Shown here: positions 47,068 to 55,317 of the stretch, one piece after another
Position numbering within the stretch: the first letter of the stretch is position 1
Layout: each line of letters opens with the position of its first letter
Assembly: GCA_963754445.1 (NCBI GenBank)
Contig: CAVWFT010000001.1
Span: forward strand, 1,364,001-1,428,000
DNA: 64,000 bases
Direction of reading: 5' to 3'
DNA from: Bog-473 sp963754445
Lineage (GTDB): Bacteria > Actinomycetota > Acidimicrobiia > Acidimicrobiales > RAAP-2
Made by a program: the position numbers and the translations under genes
Notes under the pieces: generated by a model
Databases searched by the model: none
What the model was told of the DNA's origin: nothing
What the model saw: only the letters and a program-made list of their open reading frames with translations

Positions 47068-47177
47068 CCGGTCGCCGCCGTCGTCTCGACGGGGCACCAG
47101 GGATGCGCCGGACCTCGTCCACCGCCCGCCCGGGCGGCTCGCCGGGAAGCGGCCCAGGGGTTACGACGAAGGGTGGT

Positions 47178-47414
47178 TCAGTCCCGTTCGATGAAGATGC
47201 ACTCGCCGGGGCACTCCTCGGAGGCCTCCACGACGGCGTCTTCGAGGTCGCCGGGCACTGCCGCCATGCCCGCAGAACCGCCCGGGTCGTTCTTGATCGC
47301 CTCGCCTTCCTTGACGTAGGCGAGACCATCATCGAGGAGGGTGAACACGGCGGGCGCGATCTCCTCGCACAGGCCGTCGCCGGTGCAGAGATCCTGGTCG
47401 ATCCAGACCTTCAT
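47178..47414 (-). CDS. Ferredoxin, probably 3Fe-4S
   Basis: 78 residues. CTGDGLC near the N-terminus has the spacing C-x5-C with the middle cysteine absent, and ECPGECIFIE is the C-terminal cluster motif. The lack of the second cysteine suggests a 3Fe-4S cluster, as in ferredoxins serving P450s. The middle of the protein is acidic and contains an insertion (KNDPGGSAGM). AAAGGGA just upstream of the ATG supports the start. Divergent from arc, 191 bp away. Confidence 0.85.
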   Translation of the reverse strand: MKVWIDQDLCTGDGLCEEIAPAVFTLLDDGLAYVKEGEAIKNDPGGSAGMAAVPGDLEDAVVEASEECPGECIFIERD

Positions 47415-47605
47415 GTCCCTTTCACTCTCCCTTGTCGATGCCGCTCGACGGGCCGGTTTGGACCGTAATGAGCCAATCCGCGGACCGTCAATCCGGCGGC
47501 GCAGACAAGTTGATCCTATAGGGCGCCAGGTGGCCCTCAGGTGCATCTCCGGTGCACTCAAGTTGCCGTCAAATTGGGCCGATGGCAGGGCTAGGGTGAG
47601 ATGCG

Positions 47606-49354
47606 GTGACCACGACACCAGACGAAGCTGCTGCCCAGGTAGAAGCGCTGCGCGCCGAGCTCGCAGACGCCGAGGATGAGATCCACGCGCTCCGGAGGCG
47701 GCTGCAGGAGAGCCCCGGGCGCGTCCAGGCGCTCGAGGAGCGGCTCCTTGAGTCCAAAGGGCAGCTCTCACAGGCCACCTCCCAGAACGAAAAACTGACC
47801 TTCACGCTGCAGCAGGCCAAGGAGCAGCTGGCCGCGCTGCGCGAAGAGGTCGAGAAGTTGACCCAGCCCCCGGCGGCCTACGGGACCTTTCTCGGGGTCA
47901 ACGAGGACGGGACGATCGACGTCTTCTCGAGCGGTCGCAAAATGCGGGTCTCGCTGCATCCCGACATCGACCCGGGCCAGATCCGCAAGGGCAACGAGGT
48001 CGTTCTCAACGAGAGCCTCAATGTCGTGCTCGTCCGAGACGGGGAGTTCTCTGGCGAGGTCGTGACACTCAAGGAGGTCCTCGAGGACAGGCGTCGCTGC
48101 ATGGTCTTCGCTCGGGCGGACGAGGAGCGGGTGGCCGAGCTCTCCGACGACCTGATCGGGGTACGGCTGAGGGCGGGCGACTCCCTGCTGATGGACTCCC
48201 GGACCCAGCTGCTGATCGAGAAGCTGCCGAAGCTCGAGAGCGAGGAACTGGTCCTCGAGGAAGTGCCCGACATCACCTACGCCGACGTCGGTGGCCTGGA
48301 TTCCCAGATCGAGGCCATCACCGACGCCGTCGAGCTCCCCTACATGCACCGCGACTTGTTCGCCGACTACTCGCTGCCTGCCCCCAAGGGGATCCTGCTC
48401 TATGGGCCGCCGGGATGTGGCAAGACCCTGATCGCCAAGGCTGTCGCCAACTCCTTGGCCAAGAAAGTGGCCGAGAAGACCGGCAACGACAACGTGCGCA
48501 GCTTCTTCCTCAACATCAAGGGTCCCGAGCTGTTGAACAAGTACGTCGGCGAGACCGAGCGCCAAATCCGCCAGGTTTTCCAGCGGGCGCGGGAGAAGGC
48601 CGACGAGGGGATGCCGGTCATCGTCTTCTTCGACGAGATGGAGTCTCTGTTCCGGACCCGTGGAACGGGGATCTCGTCGGACATGGAGTCGACCATCGTG
48701 CCCCAGCTGCTGGCCGAGATCGACGGCGTCGAATCGTTGCGTGACGTCATCGTCATCGGGGCCTCGAACCGGGAGGACCTGATCGACCCGGCCATCCTGC
48801 GGCCAGGCCGTCTGGACGTGAAGATCAAGATCGAGCGGCCCAACGAGGAAGCCGCCGGCCAGATCTTCAGCCGCTACCTCACACCTGACCTCCCCCTGGA
48901 CGCCGACGAGGTGGCCCGGCTGGGCGGGGGAGATTTGGCCAAGGCGGTCATGGCGATGATCGAGCGGACCGTGGCCGAGATGTACCGAGAGGACGACGAG
49001 AATCGATTCCTCGAGGTGACCTATCAGAACGGCGACAAGGAGATCCTTTACTACCGGGACTTCTCGTCAGGGGCCATGATCGAGAACATCGTGCGCCGGG
49101 CCAAGAAGCTGGCCATCAAGCGAGTGATCGCCGGTGACTCCGGTGGGATACGGACCTCCGACCTGTTGGAGTCGATCCGCCAGGAGTACAAGGAGAACGA
49201 AGACCTTCCCAACACCACCAACCCCGATGACTGGGCGCGGATCTCCGGGAAGAAGGGTGAACGCATCGTCTACGTCCGAACGCTGCTGAGCGAGGACAAA
49301 GAGGTGCAGGGCGGGCGGTCGATCGAGCGGGTCGGCACCGGTCAGTACCTGTAG
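47606..49354 (+). CDS. arc: Proteasomal ATPase Arc/Mpa
   Basis: 582 residues. A coiled coil at the N-terminus (about 5-90) binds Pup, two OB-type domains follow (about 90-235), then one AAA+ domain with Walker A GPPGCGKT (about 268) and Walker B IVFFDEME; arginine finger region DPAILRPGRLD. The C-terminal residues GQYL contain the penultimate tyrosine that docks in the 20S ring and opens its gate. It unfolds pupylated substrates into PrcAB. GTG start is close to the coiled coil. Confidence 0.97.
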   Translation: MTTTPDEAAAQVEALRAELADAEDEIHALRRRLQESPGRVQALEERLLESKGQLSQATSQNEKLTFTLQQAKEQLAALREEVEKLTQPPAAYGTFLGVNEDGTIDVFSSGRKMRVSLHPDIDPGQIRKGNEVVLNESLNVVLVRDGEFSGEVVTLKEVLEDRRRCMVFARADEERVAELSDDLIGVRLRAGDSLLMDSRTQLLIEKLPKLESEELVLEEVPDITYADVGGLDSQIEAITDAVELPYMHRDLFADYSLPAPKGILLYGPPGCGKTLIAKAVANSLAKKVAEKTGNDNVRSFFLNIKGPELLNKYVGETERQIRQVFQRAREKADEGMPVIVFFDEMESLFRTRGTGISSDMESTIVPQLLAEIDGVESLRDVIVIGASNREDLIDPAILRPGRLDVKIKIERPNEEAAGQIFSRYLTPDLPLDADEVARLGGGDLAKAVMAMIERTVAEMYREDDENRFLEVTYQNGDKEILYYRDFSSGAMIENIVRRAKKLAIKRVIAGDSGGIRTSDLLESIRQEYKENEDLPNTTNPDDWARISGKKGERIVYVRTLLSEDKEVQGGRSIERVGTGQYL

Positions 49355-49372
49355 ACGGTTAGGGTCGCGATC

Positions 49373-50866
49373 GTGGCGACCACCAAGGTCTGCGGTATCG
49401 AGACGGAGTACGGCATCCTTTCGCCGGGACCCGAGCAGAACCCCATCGCGGCCTCATCGGTACTGGTCAACGCCTATGCGGCGGACATCGAGGCCCAGAT
49501 CGGCTGGGACTTCGAGGACGAGACGCCCGGGAACGACGCCCGGGGCTTCGCTCGGGAGGGGTCCTTGGCCCCGATGGTCGAGACGCATTTGGCCAACACC
49601 GTCCTGACCAACGGCGCCCGCTTCTACGTCGACCACGCCCACCCCGAGTACTCGAGCCCCGAGTGCCTGACCCCGCTGGAATGCGTGATCTACGACAAGG
49701 CGGGGGAGGAGGTGCTGCGGCGGTCGATGATCGCGGCGGGACTGCGCATTCCGGACCAGCCCGCTCCTGTCGTGCACAAGAACAACTCCGACGGCAAGGG
49801 CAATTCCTACGGCTGCCACGAGAACTACATGATGGACCGGGCGGTGCCCTTTGCCCGGGTGATCGACGGTGTGGTGCCGCACTTCGTCTCCCGGACCTTG
49901 TTCACCGGCTCGGGCAAGGTCGGCTGCGAGACGCCCGCGCTCGATGCCGAGACGGTGGAGTTCCAGATCTCGCAGCGGGCCGAATTCTTCGAAGAGATCG
50001 TGGGGTTGGAGACGACCCTGAAGCGACCGATCGTGAACACGCGGGACGAACCACATGCCGACCCGAAGCGCTTCCGTCGTCTGCACGTCATCGTGGGCGA
50101 TGCGAACTTGTCGGAGATCGCGACTTTCTTGAAGGTGGGAACGACGGCGATCGTGCTGGCGATGATCGAGGACGATGCGGGGCCGAGTCGTGATTTGTCG
50201 CTGTCGGATCCGGTGCGGGCGCTGCACCAGGTGTCCGCCGACCTGACCCTGCGGCGGCCCCTGTCGCTGACGGACGGCTCGACGGCGACGGCCTTGGAGT
50301 TGCAGTGGGAACTCTTCGGGGCCGCTCGCAAGTACGCCGAGTCAGAAGGCCTGGGCGCGCTGGGCGACGACGGCACCGTCGGCGCCTTGGTGATGGAGCA
50401 CTGGGAAGCCGTGTTGTCGGGGCTCGAATCGGACCCCTCCACGCTGTCGGACACGTTGGATTGGGTGGCCAAGCGGGAGCTGCTGCTGGCCTATCAGGAG
50501 CGCCATTCGTGTGGCTGGAAGGATCCGCGGATCGCTGCACTGGCGTTGCAATACCACGACCTGCGGCCCGACAAGTCAGTCTTCCTGCGCCTCGGCATGC
50601 GGACTCTCGTCACGCCGGCATCCGTTGCCTCGGCGGTGAGCGAACCACCGCTCGGGACTCGGGCCTGGTTCCGGGGCAAGTGCCTGGCCCGGTGGCCCGA
50701 TGCCGTGGTCACGGCCAATTGGGACTCGCTGGTGTTCGACATCGGCGCTGACCCGCTGCGGCGCGTCCCTATGATGGATCCCCTGAAGGGGACGGCCGAA
50801 CACACAGGCGCCCTGCTGGCCGAGAGCACCGGGCCGGCAGACCTGCTGAACCGGCTCAACTCGTAG
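49373..50866 (+). CDS. dop: Pup deamidase/depupylase Dop
   Basis: 497 residues. GIETEYG at the N-terminus, GNDARGFAREG (the Dop loop region), HKNNSDGKGNSYGCHENY, and NTRDEPHADPKRFRRLH are the glutamine synthetase-like motifs of Dop. It converts the Pup C-terminal Gln to Glu and also removes Pup from substrates. The presence of the Dop loop separates it from the second family member, PafA, downstream. It starts 18 bp after arc. Confidence 0.96.
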   Translation: MATTKVCGIETEYGILSPGPEQNPIAASSVLVNAYAADIEAQIGWDFEDETPGNDARGFAREGSLAPMVETHLANTVLTNGARFYVDHAHPEYSSPECLTPLECVIYDKAGEEVLRRSMIAAGLRIPDQPAPVVHKNNSDGKGNSYGCHENYMMDRAVPFARVIDGVVPHFVSRTLFTGSGKVGCETPALDAETVEFQISQRAEFFEEIVGLETTLKRPIVNTRDEPHADPKRFRRLHVIVGDANLSEIATFLKVGTTAIVLAMIEDDAGPSRDLSLSDPVRALHQVSADLTLRRPLSLTDGSTATALELQWELFGAARKYAESEGLGALGDDGTVGALVMEHWEAVLSGLESDPSTLSDTLDWVAKRELLLAYQERHSCGWKDPRIAALALQYHDLRPDKSVFLRLGMRTLVTPASVASAVSEPPLGTRAWFRGKCLARWPDAVVTANWDSLVFDIGADPLRRVPMMDPLKGTAEHTGALLAESTGPADLLNRLNS

Positions 50867-50921
50867 GCGAAGACGGTCGACTTCTCAGAACACACGGACG
50901 GGGACGGACGGGACTAGGACG

Positions 50922-51128
50922 ATGGCAGAACAGGAACAGAAGAAGCGAGGGTCGGGCACGCGTTCGACCGAGGCCGACACCGAGGTCGAAGAGGCGACGC
51001 CGGCTACGTCCGAACGTGGCGAGAAGATCAAGGCGGAGTTGGACGACCTGCTCGACGAGATCGACGAAGTGCTCGAGGACAACGCCGAGGAGTTCGTCCG
51101 CAACTACGTGCAAAAGGGTGGGCAGTAA
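50922..51128 (+). CDS. pup: Prokaryotic ubiquitin-like protein Pup
   Basis: 68 residues, acidic and intrinsically disordered with a helical C-terminal half (KIKAELDDLLDEIDEVLEDN), ending GGQ. The terminal Gln must be deamidated by Dop before ligation by PafA. The length and the position between dop and prcB are exactly as in other actinobacteria. Confidence 0.97.
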   Translation: MAEQEQKKRGSGTRSTEADTEVEEATPATSERGEKIKAELDDLLDEIDEVLEDNAEEFVRNYVQKGGQ

Positions 51129-51134
51129 CCACCC

Positions 51135-51953
51135 GTGGCGCTCCCGCTCTTTCCCCCGGAGGGTGATCCGGGTCCTGACTTCGTCGGCCTCCTGCGCATG
51201 CAGCCGACCTCCGAGGCGAGCCTGACGTTCGCCGCCACTCCTGACGCTGGCGGTTTGGGCTCGGCCGGCCCGATCCCGCACGGGACGACCGTGGTCGCTC
51301 TGCGTTTCGCCGACGGTGTGATCATGGCCGGAGACCGCCGGGCCACTGCGGGAAACATCATCGCCCACCATGCGATGGAGAAGGTGTTCCCGGCCGATCG
51401 GTTCTCGGCCGTGGCCATTGCCGGGACGGCCGGGATGGCCATTGAGATGGTCCGCCTCTTCCAGGTCCAACTCGAGCACTACGAGAAGGTCGAGGGCTCG
51501 ACGCTGTCGCTCGAGGGCAAGGCCAACCAGCTGGCACAGATGGTGCGCCAGCACCTGCCGATGGCCATGCAGGGCCTCGCCGTTGTGCCCCTTTTCGCCG
51601 GCTACGACACCTCCCGGGCCATCGGTCGCATTTTCAACTACGACGTGACCGGCGGGCACTACGAGGACACCGACTTCCAGGCCACCGGCTCGGGCGGGCG
51701 GGACGCACGGAGCACGATCAAACTGGGATGGCGCGAAGGCATGGCCCGGGACGACGCCGTGGATCTGGCCATCCAGTCGCTCTACGACGCTGCGGACGAG
51801 GACTCGGCAACGGGGGGTCCGGATCCGGTGCGCGGGATCTACCCCATCGTGGCGGTCGTGGACGCCTCGGGGTACCTCGAGGTGCCCGAGGACGAGGTTG
51901 CCGACCGCTTCGGCGCGCTGATCGCTCGCAAGCAGGCGGAGCGTGCACGATGA
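51135..51953 (+). CDS. prcB: 20S proteasome beta subunit
   Basis: 272 residues with a 50-residue propeptide that is cleaved before the N-terminal nucleophile threonine (HGTTVVALRF, Thr51). AGDRRATAGNIIA, the S1-pocket region and Lys (EKVF) match the beta fold. It forms the proteolytic rings of the core. GTG start. The stop overlaps prcA by 4 bp. Confidence 0.95.
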   Translation: MALPLFPPEGDPGPDFVGLLRMQPTSEASLTFAATPDAGGLGSAGPIPHGTTVVALRFADGVIMAGDRRATAGNIIAHHAMEKVFPADRFSAVAIAGTAGMAIEMVRLFQVQLEHYEKVEGSTLSLEGKANQLAQMVRQHLPMAMQGLAVVPLFAGYDTSRAIGRIFNYDVTGGHYEDTDFQATGSGGRDARSTIKLGWREGMARDDAVDLAIQSLYDAADEDSATGGPDPVRGIYPIVAVVDASGYLEVPEDEVADRFGALIARKQAERAR

Positions 51954-52621
51954 GCATGCCGTACTACGTATCGCCCGAACAGGTCATGAAGGACCGGGCG
52001 GAATATGCCCAGAAGGGCATTGCCCGGGGACGCTCGCTGGTGGCGACGGTGTACGACGTCGGCATCGTGATCGTGGCCGAGAACCCGTCGCGCTCGTTGC
52101 ACAAGATCAGCGAGATCTACGACCGGATCGCCTTCGGGGGCGTCGGCAAGTACAACGAGTACGACCAGTTGCGGGTGGCCGGTGTGCGCCATGCCGACAC
52201 CAAGGGATACGCGTTCAGCCGGGAGGACGTCGATGCCCGGTCGTTGGCCAATCTGTACGCCCAGCACCTGGGGAACGTGTTCACCCACGAGATGAAGCCA
52301 CTGGAGGTCGAGATCCTGGTCGCCGAGCTGCGCGATGGCGACAGTCAGCTGTACCACATCGCCTACGAGGGGACGATCACCGACGAGGACCGCTTCGCCG
52401 TCTTGGGTGGCGATGCCGAGACCATCACCGAGCGGGTGGCCAGTGCGTGGCAGGAGGGCTGGGACTTGGCGGCGGCCCTCAAGGGAGCCACATCGGCCCT
52501 GGCTGGACCCGATCGCACCCTAGGCGGCGGAGACCTCGAGGTCGCCACATTGAGCCGTGGCAACGGTCGGCGGACCTTCCGACGCCTCCTCGAACCTGAG
52601 CTGGCCCAACTCCTGGCATAA
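51950..52621 (+). CDS. prcA: 20S proteasome alpha subunit
   Basis: 223 residues. MSMPYYVSPEQVMKDRAEYA is the conserved N-terminal gate segment; GIVIVAENPSRSLHKISEI and AFGGVGKYNEYDQLR follow the alpha fold. It forms the outer rings with which Arc docks. ATG overlaps prcB (ATGA), so expression is coupled. Confidence 0.95.
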   Translation: MSMPYYVSPEQVMKDRAEYAQKGIARGRSLVATVYDVGIVIVAENPSRSLHKISEIYDRIAFGGVGKYNEYDQLRVAGVRHADTKGYAFSREDVDARSLANLYAQHLGNVFTHEMKPLEVEILVAELRDGDSQLYHIAYEGTITDEDRFAVLGGDAETITERVASAWQEGWDLAAALKGATSALAGPDRTLGGGDLEVATLSRGNGRRTFRRLLEPELAQLLA

Positions 52622-52640
52622 CCGGCAGTAGGTTGGCCCG

Positions 52641-53999
52641 GTGGAACGGCGCATCTTCGGGATCGAGAACGAATATGGCGTCACCTTCACGCTGCGCGGC
52701 CAACGCCGCTTGAGTCCGGACGAAGTCGCCCGCTACCTGTTCCGACGGGTGGTGTCCTGGGGACGTTCGTCCAACGTCTTCCTCGAGAACGGCGCCCGCT
52801 TGTATCTCGACGTGGGCAGTCACCCGGAGTACGCAACCCCCGAGTGTGACCGAATCTCAGACGTGGTGATCCACGACAAGGCCGGGGAGTGGATCCTGGC
52901 TCAGCTGGTGACGGGCGCGCAGGCGAGACTGCGGGAGGAAGGCATTCGGGGCGAGGTCTACCTCTTCAAGAACAACACCGACTCCGTCGGCAATTCGTAC
53001 GGCTGTCACGAGAATTACCTGACCGAGCGCAATGACGAGTTCAATCGGTATACAGAGGTCCTGATTCCGTTTCTCGTGTCACGCCAGATCTACGCCGGCG
53101 CGGGCAAGGTTCTCCAGACGGCACGGGGCGCAGTGTTCTGCCTGAGTCAGCGAGCCGAGCACATTTGGGAAGGGGTGTCCTCGGCCACGACTCGGAGTCG
53201 GCCCATCATCAACACTCGCGACGAGCCTCACGCGGATGCCGAGCGCTTCCGCCGGCTGCATGTGATCGTCGGCGACTCCAACATGTCGGAATACGCCACC
53301 TTCCTCAAGGTGGGGACGACGTCCATCCTCTTGGCCATGCTCGAGGACTCGTCGACCGTGCTGCGCGACCTCACGTTGGAGAATCCGATCCGGGCCATCC
53401 GCGAGATCAGCCACGACATCACGTGTCAGCGCCGGGTCCGCCTGGCCAACGGGCGCGAGATGCGGGCGCTGGACATCCAGATGGAGTATCTCGAGCGAGC
53501 GTTGAAGTTTCGCGAGCGTCGCGGCCTTTCGCCGGAGGAGGACAAGGCGCTCGACATGTGGGAACACTGCCTCAAGGGGCTTGAGGCAGATCCGACGTCG
53601 TTGTGGCGCGAGTGCGACTGGGTGGCCAAACACCGCTTGGTCGAGCAGATGCAGGCCCGGCACGACATCTCCCTGTCGCACCCCAAAGTGGCCATGATCG
53701 ATTTGATGTACCACGACGTCGACCGGACCCGGGGATTGTTCTACAAGCTCCAACAGCGGGACGAGATGGAGCGTACCTGTACCGACGACGCCATCACCGA
53801 CGCCATGGTCCGGCCCCCCGAGACGACCCGAGCCCGGCTTCGGGGTGCCTTCGTCAAACGGGCAAAGGAGCGGCGGCGTGACTTCACGGTCGACTGGGTG
53901 CACCTCAAGCTGAACGACCAGGCCCAGCGCACGGTCCTGCTCAAGGACCCCTTCAAGTCGCACGACGAACGGGTGGAGCGGCTCATCCAGTCGCTGTGA
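52641..53999 (+). CDS. pafA: Pup ligase PafA
   Basis: 452 residues. FGIENEYGVTFTLRG replaces the GIETEYG of Dop; KNNTDSVGNSYGCHENYL and NTRDEPHADAERFRRLHVI are the conserved catalytic and nucleotide regions. It lacks the Dop loop. It attaches Pup through its C-terminal Glu to lysines in substrates. GTG start, 19 bp after prcA. Confidence 0.96.
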   Translation: MERRIFGIENEYGVTFTLRGQRRLSPDEVARYLFRRVVSWGRSSNVFLENGARLYLDVGSHPEYATPECDRISDVVIHDKAGEWILAQLVTGAQARLREEGIRGEVYLFKNNTDSVGNSYGCHENYLTERNDEFNRYTEVLIPFLVSRQIYAGAGKVLQTARGAVFCLSQRAEHIWEGVSSATTRSRPIINTRDEPHADAERFRRLHVIVGDSNMSEYATFLKVGTTSILLAMLEDSSTVLRDLTLENPIRAIREISHDITCQRRVRLANGREMRALDIQMEYLERALKFRERRGLSPEEDKALDMWEHCLKGLEADPTSLWRECDWVAKHRLVEQMQARHDISLSHPKVAMIDLMYHDVDRTRGLFYKLQQRDEMERTCTDDAITDAMVRPPETTRARLRGAFVKRAKERRRDFTVDWVHLKLNDQAQRTVLLKDPFKSHDERVERLIQSL

Positions 54000-54022
54000 C
54001 GGCCTCGTAGAGTTGGCAGAAG

Positions 54023-54502
54023 ATGTTGAACCTGGACCCGGCCAAGCTCCTGGTGATCGCCGTGGTCGCGATCATCCTCCTCGGTCCTGACAAGCTGCCT
54101 CAGGTGGCCCGTCAGGTCGGTGGTGCTTGGCGTTCGTTCAACCAGTTCCGCCATCGGATGGAGACAGAGGTCCGCAACACCATGCCGGACCTACCTCCCA
54201 CGTCAGAGATCGCCCGCCTGGCCCGCTCACCCTCGGCCTTGCTCGATCACCTGTCGAACATGGGATCCGACGACGACGAGGAGACGCCGCCGTCGGAGAA
54301 CGGAACGGCTCACGAGGCCGAGGCCGAGGCCGATGCCGGCGTCGACCGGACCCACGATGAGGTCGAGCGTCACGAGCCCTCACCGCCCGCTCCCGTCGTC
54401 ATCCCTCCGAGTGAGGTCACGTCGCCGCGCCCGGCGACCAGACCATCACCTTCCGAACCTCGACCGGACATCGTCTTGCCCGGCGACCCCACTCTGAACT
54501 GA
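54023..54502 (+). CDS. tatA: Sec-independent translocase TatA/TatB
   Basis: 159 residues. A short N-terminal membrane helix (KLLVIAVVAIILLGPDKLP) followed by an amphipathic helix (VARQVGGAWRSFNQFRHRME) is the TatA/B signature; the tail of over 90 residues is acidic and Pro-rich. TatA and TatB are not separable with certainty here; the FG of many TatA proteins is LGPDKLP, which is closer to TatB. Located directly before tatC. Confidence 0.9.
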   Translation: MLNLDPAKLLVIAVVAIILLGPDKLPQVARQVGGAWRSFNQFRHRMETEVRNTMPDLPPTSEIARLARSPSALLDHLSNMGSDDDEETPPSENGTAHEAEAEADAGVDRTHDEVERHEPSPPAPVVIPPSEVTSPRPATRPSPSEPRPDIVLPGDPTLN

Positions 54503-54513
54503 TCGGCCGGACA

Positions 54514-55317
54514 GTGGTTTCCCTTCCCTTCTCGGCCAAACGCCGGAGCCGTCCGTCGCCCGACAACATGACGTTGACGGAACACCTGGGCGAACTCCGA
54601 TATCGGGTGGTCATCATGGTGGCGGCGTTCGTCATCGCGGCGACGATCGCCGTCTTCGCCTACGAACCGATCCTGCAGTTTCTGCTGCGACCACTCTGCA
54701 GTGTCGACGCCTCGTCCGCGCACCACGGCGGCGCGAACGGGTCCCTGATCTTCAACCACGACGGTTCGTGCAACCTCTTCGTGACCTCCCCCCTCGACGG
54801 ACTCTCGCTCCGGGTGAAGATCGCCGTCTTCGGCGGTCTCGTCTTGGCTTCACCGGTAATCCTGTTCCAGATCTGGCGATTCGTGACTCCTGGCCTCAAG
54901 GCCTCGGAGCGCAAATATGCCATCCCCTTCGTCATCAGCTCGTTTTTTCTCTTCCTGCTCGGAGCAGCCACGGCCTACATCACCCTGCCCCACACGCTCG
55001 GCTGGCTGAAGTCGGTCGGCGGCCCGAACCTGACGGCCATCTACGACCCGATTCCCTATCTGGGGTTGATCATCGTCATGATGACCCTGTTCGGGTTGAC
55101 CTTCGAGTTCCCAGTGATCCTGGTCTCCCTGGAACTGGCCCGGGTCGTGACGCCGGCCCGGCTTTTGCGTTCGTGGCGTTGGGCCATCATCATCATCGTG
55201 GTGGTCGCCGCCGTGTTCACGCCGAGCTCGGACCCCTTCTCGATGTTTGCCCTGGCCGGCCCCCTCGTGATCTTCTACTTCATCTCCATCGGAATCGGGA
55301 AGCTGCTCGGACGTTGA
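54514..55317 (+). CDS. tatC: Sec-independent translocase TatC
   Basis: 267 residues with six predicted membrane segments. MTLTEHLGELRYRV is the conserved N-terminal TatC motif; FVTPGLKASERKYA and FTPSSDPFSMFALAGP are family signatures. It binds the twin-arginine signal peptides. Its stop overlaps the start of helY (TTGA). Confidence 0.95.
   Translation: MVSLPFSAKRRSRPSPDNMTLTEHLGELRYRVVIMVAAFVIAATIAVFAYEPILQFLLRPLCSVDASSAHHGGANGSLIFNHDGSCNLFVTSPLDGLSLRVKIAVFGGLVLASPVILFQIWRFVTPGLKASERKYAIPFVISSFFLFLLGAATAYITLPHTLGWLKSVGGPNLTAIYDPIPYLGLIIVMMTLFGLTFEFPVILVSLELARVVTPARLLRSWRWAIIIIVVVAAVFTPSSDPFSMFALAGPLVIFYFISIGIGKLLGR

Noticed and set aside
47500..47605. Promoter boxes before arc
   Set aside because: Several partial -10 matches occur but no acceptable spacing to a -35 was found.
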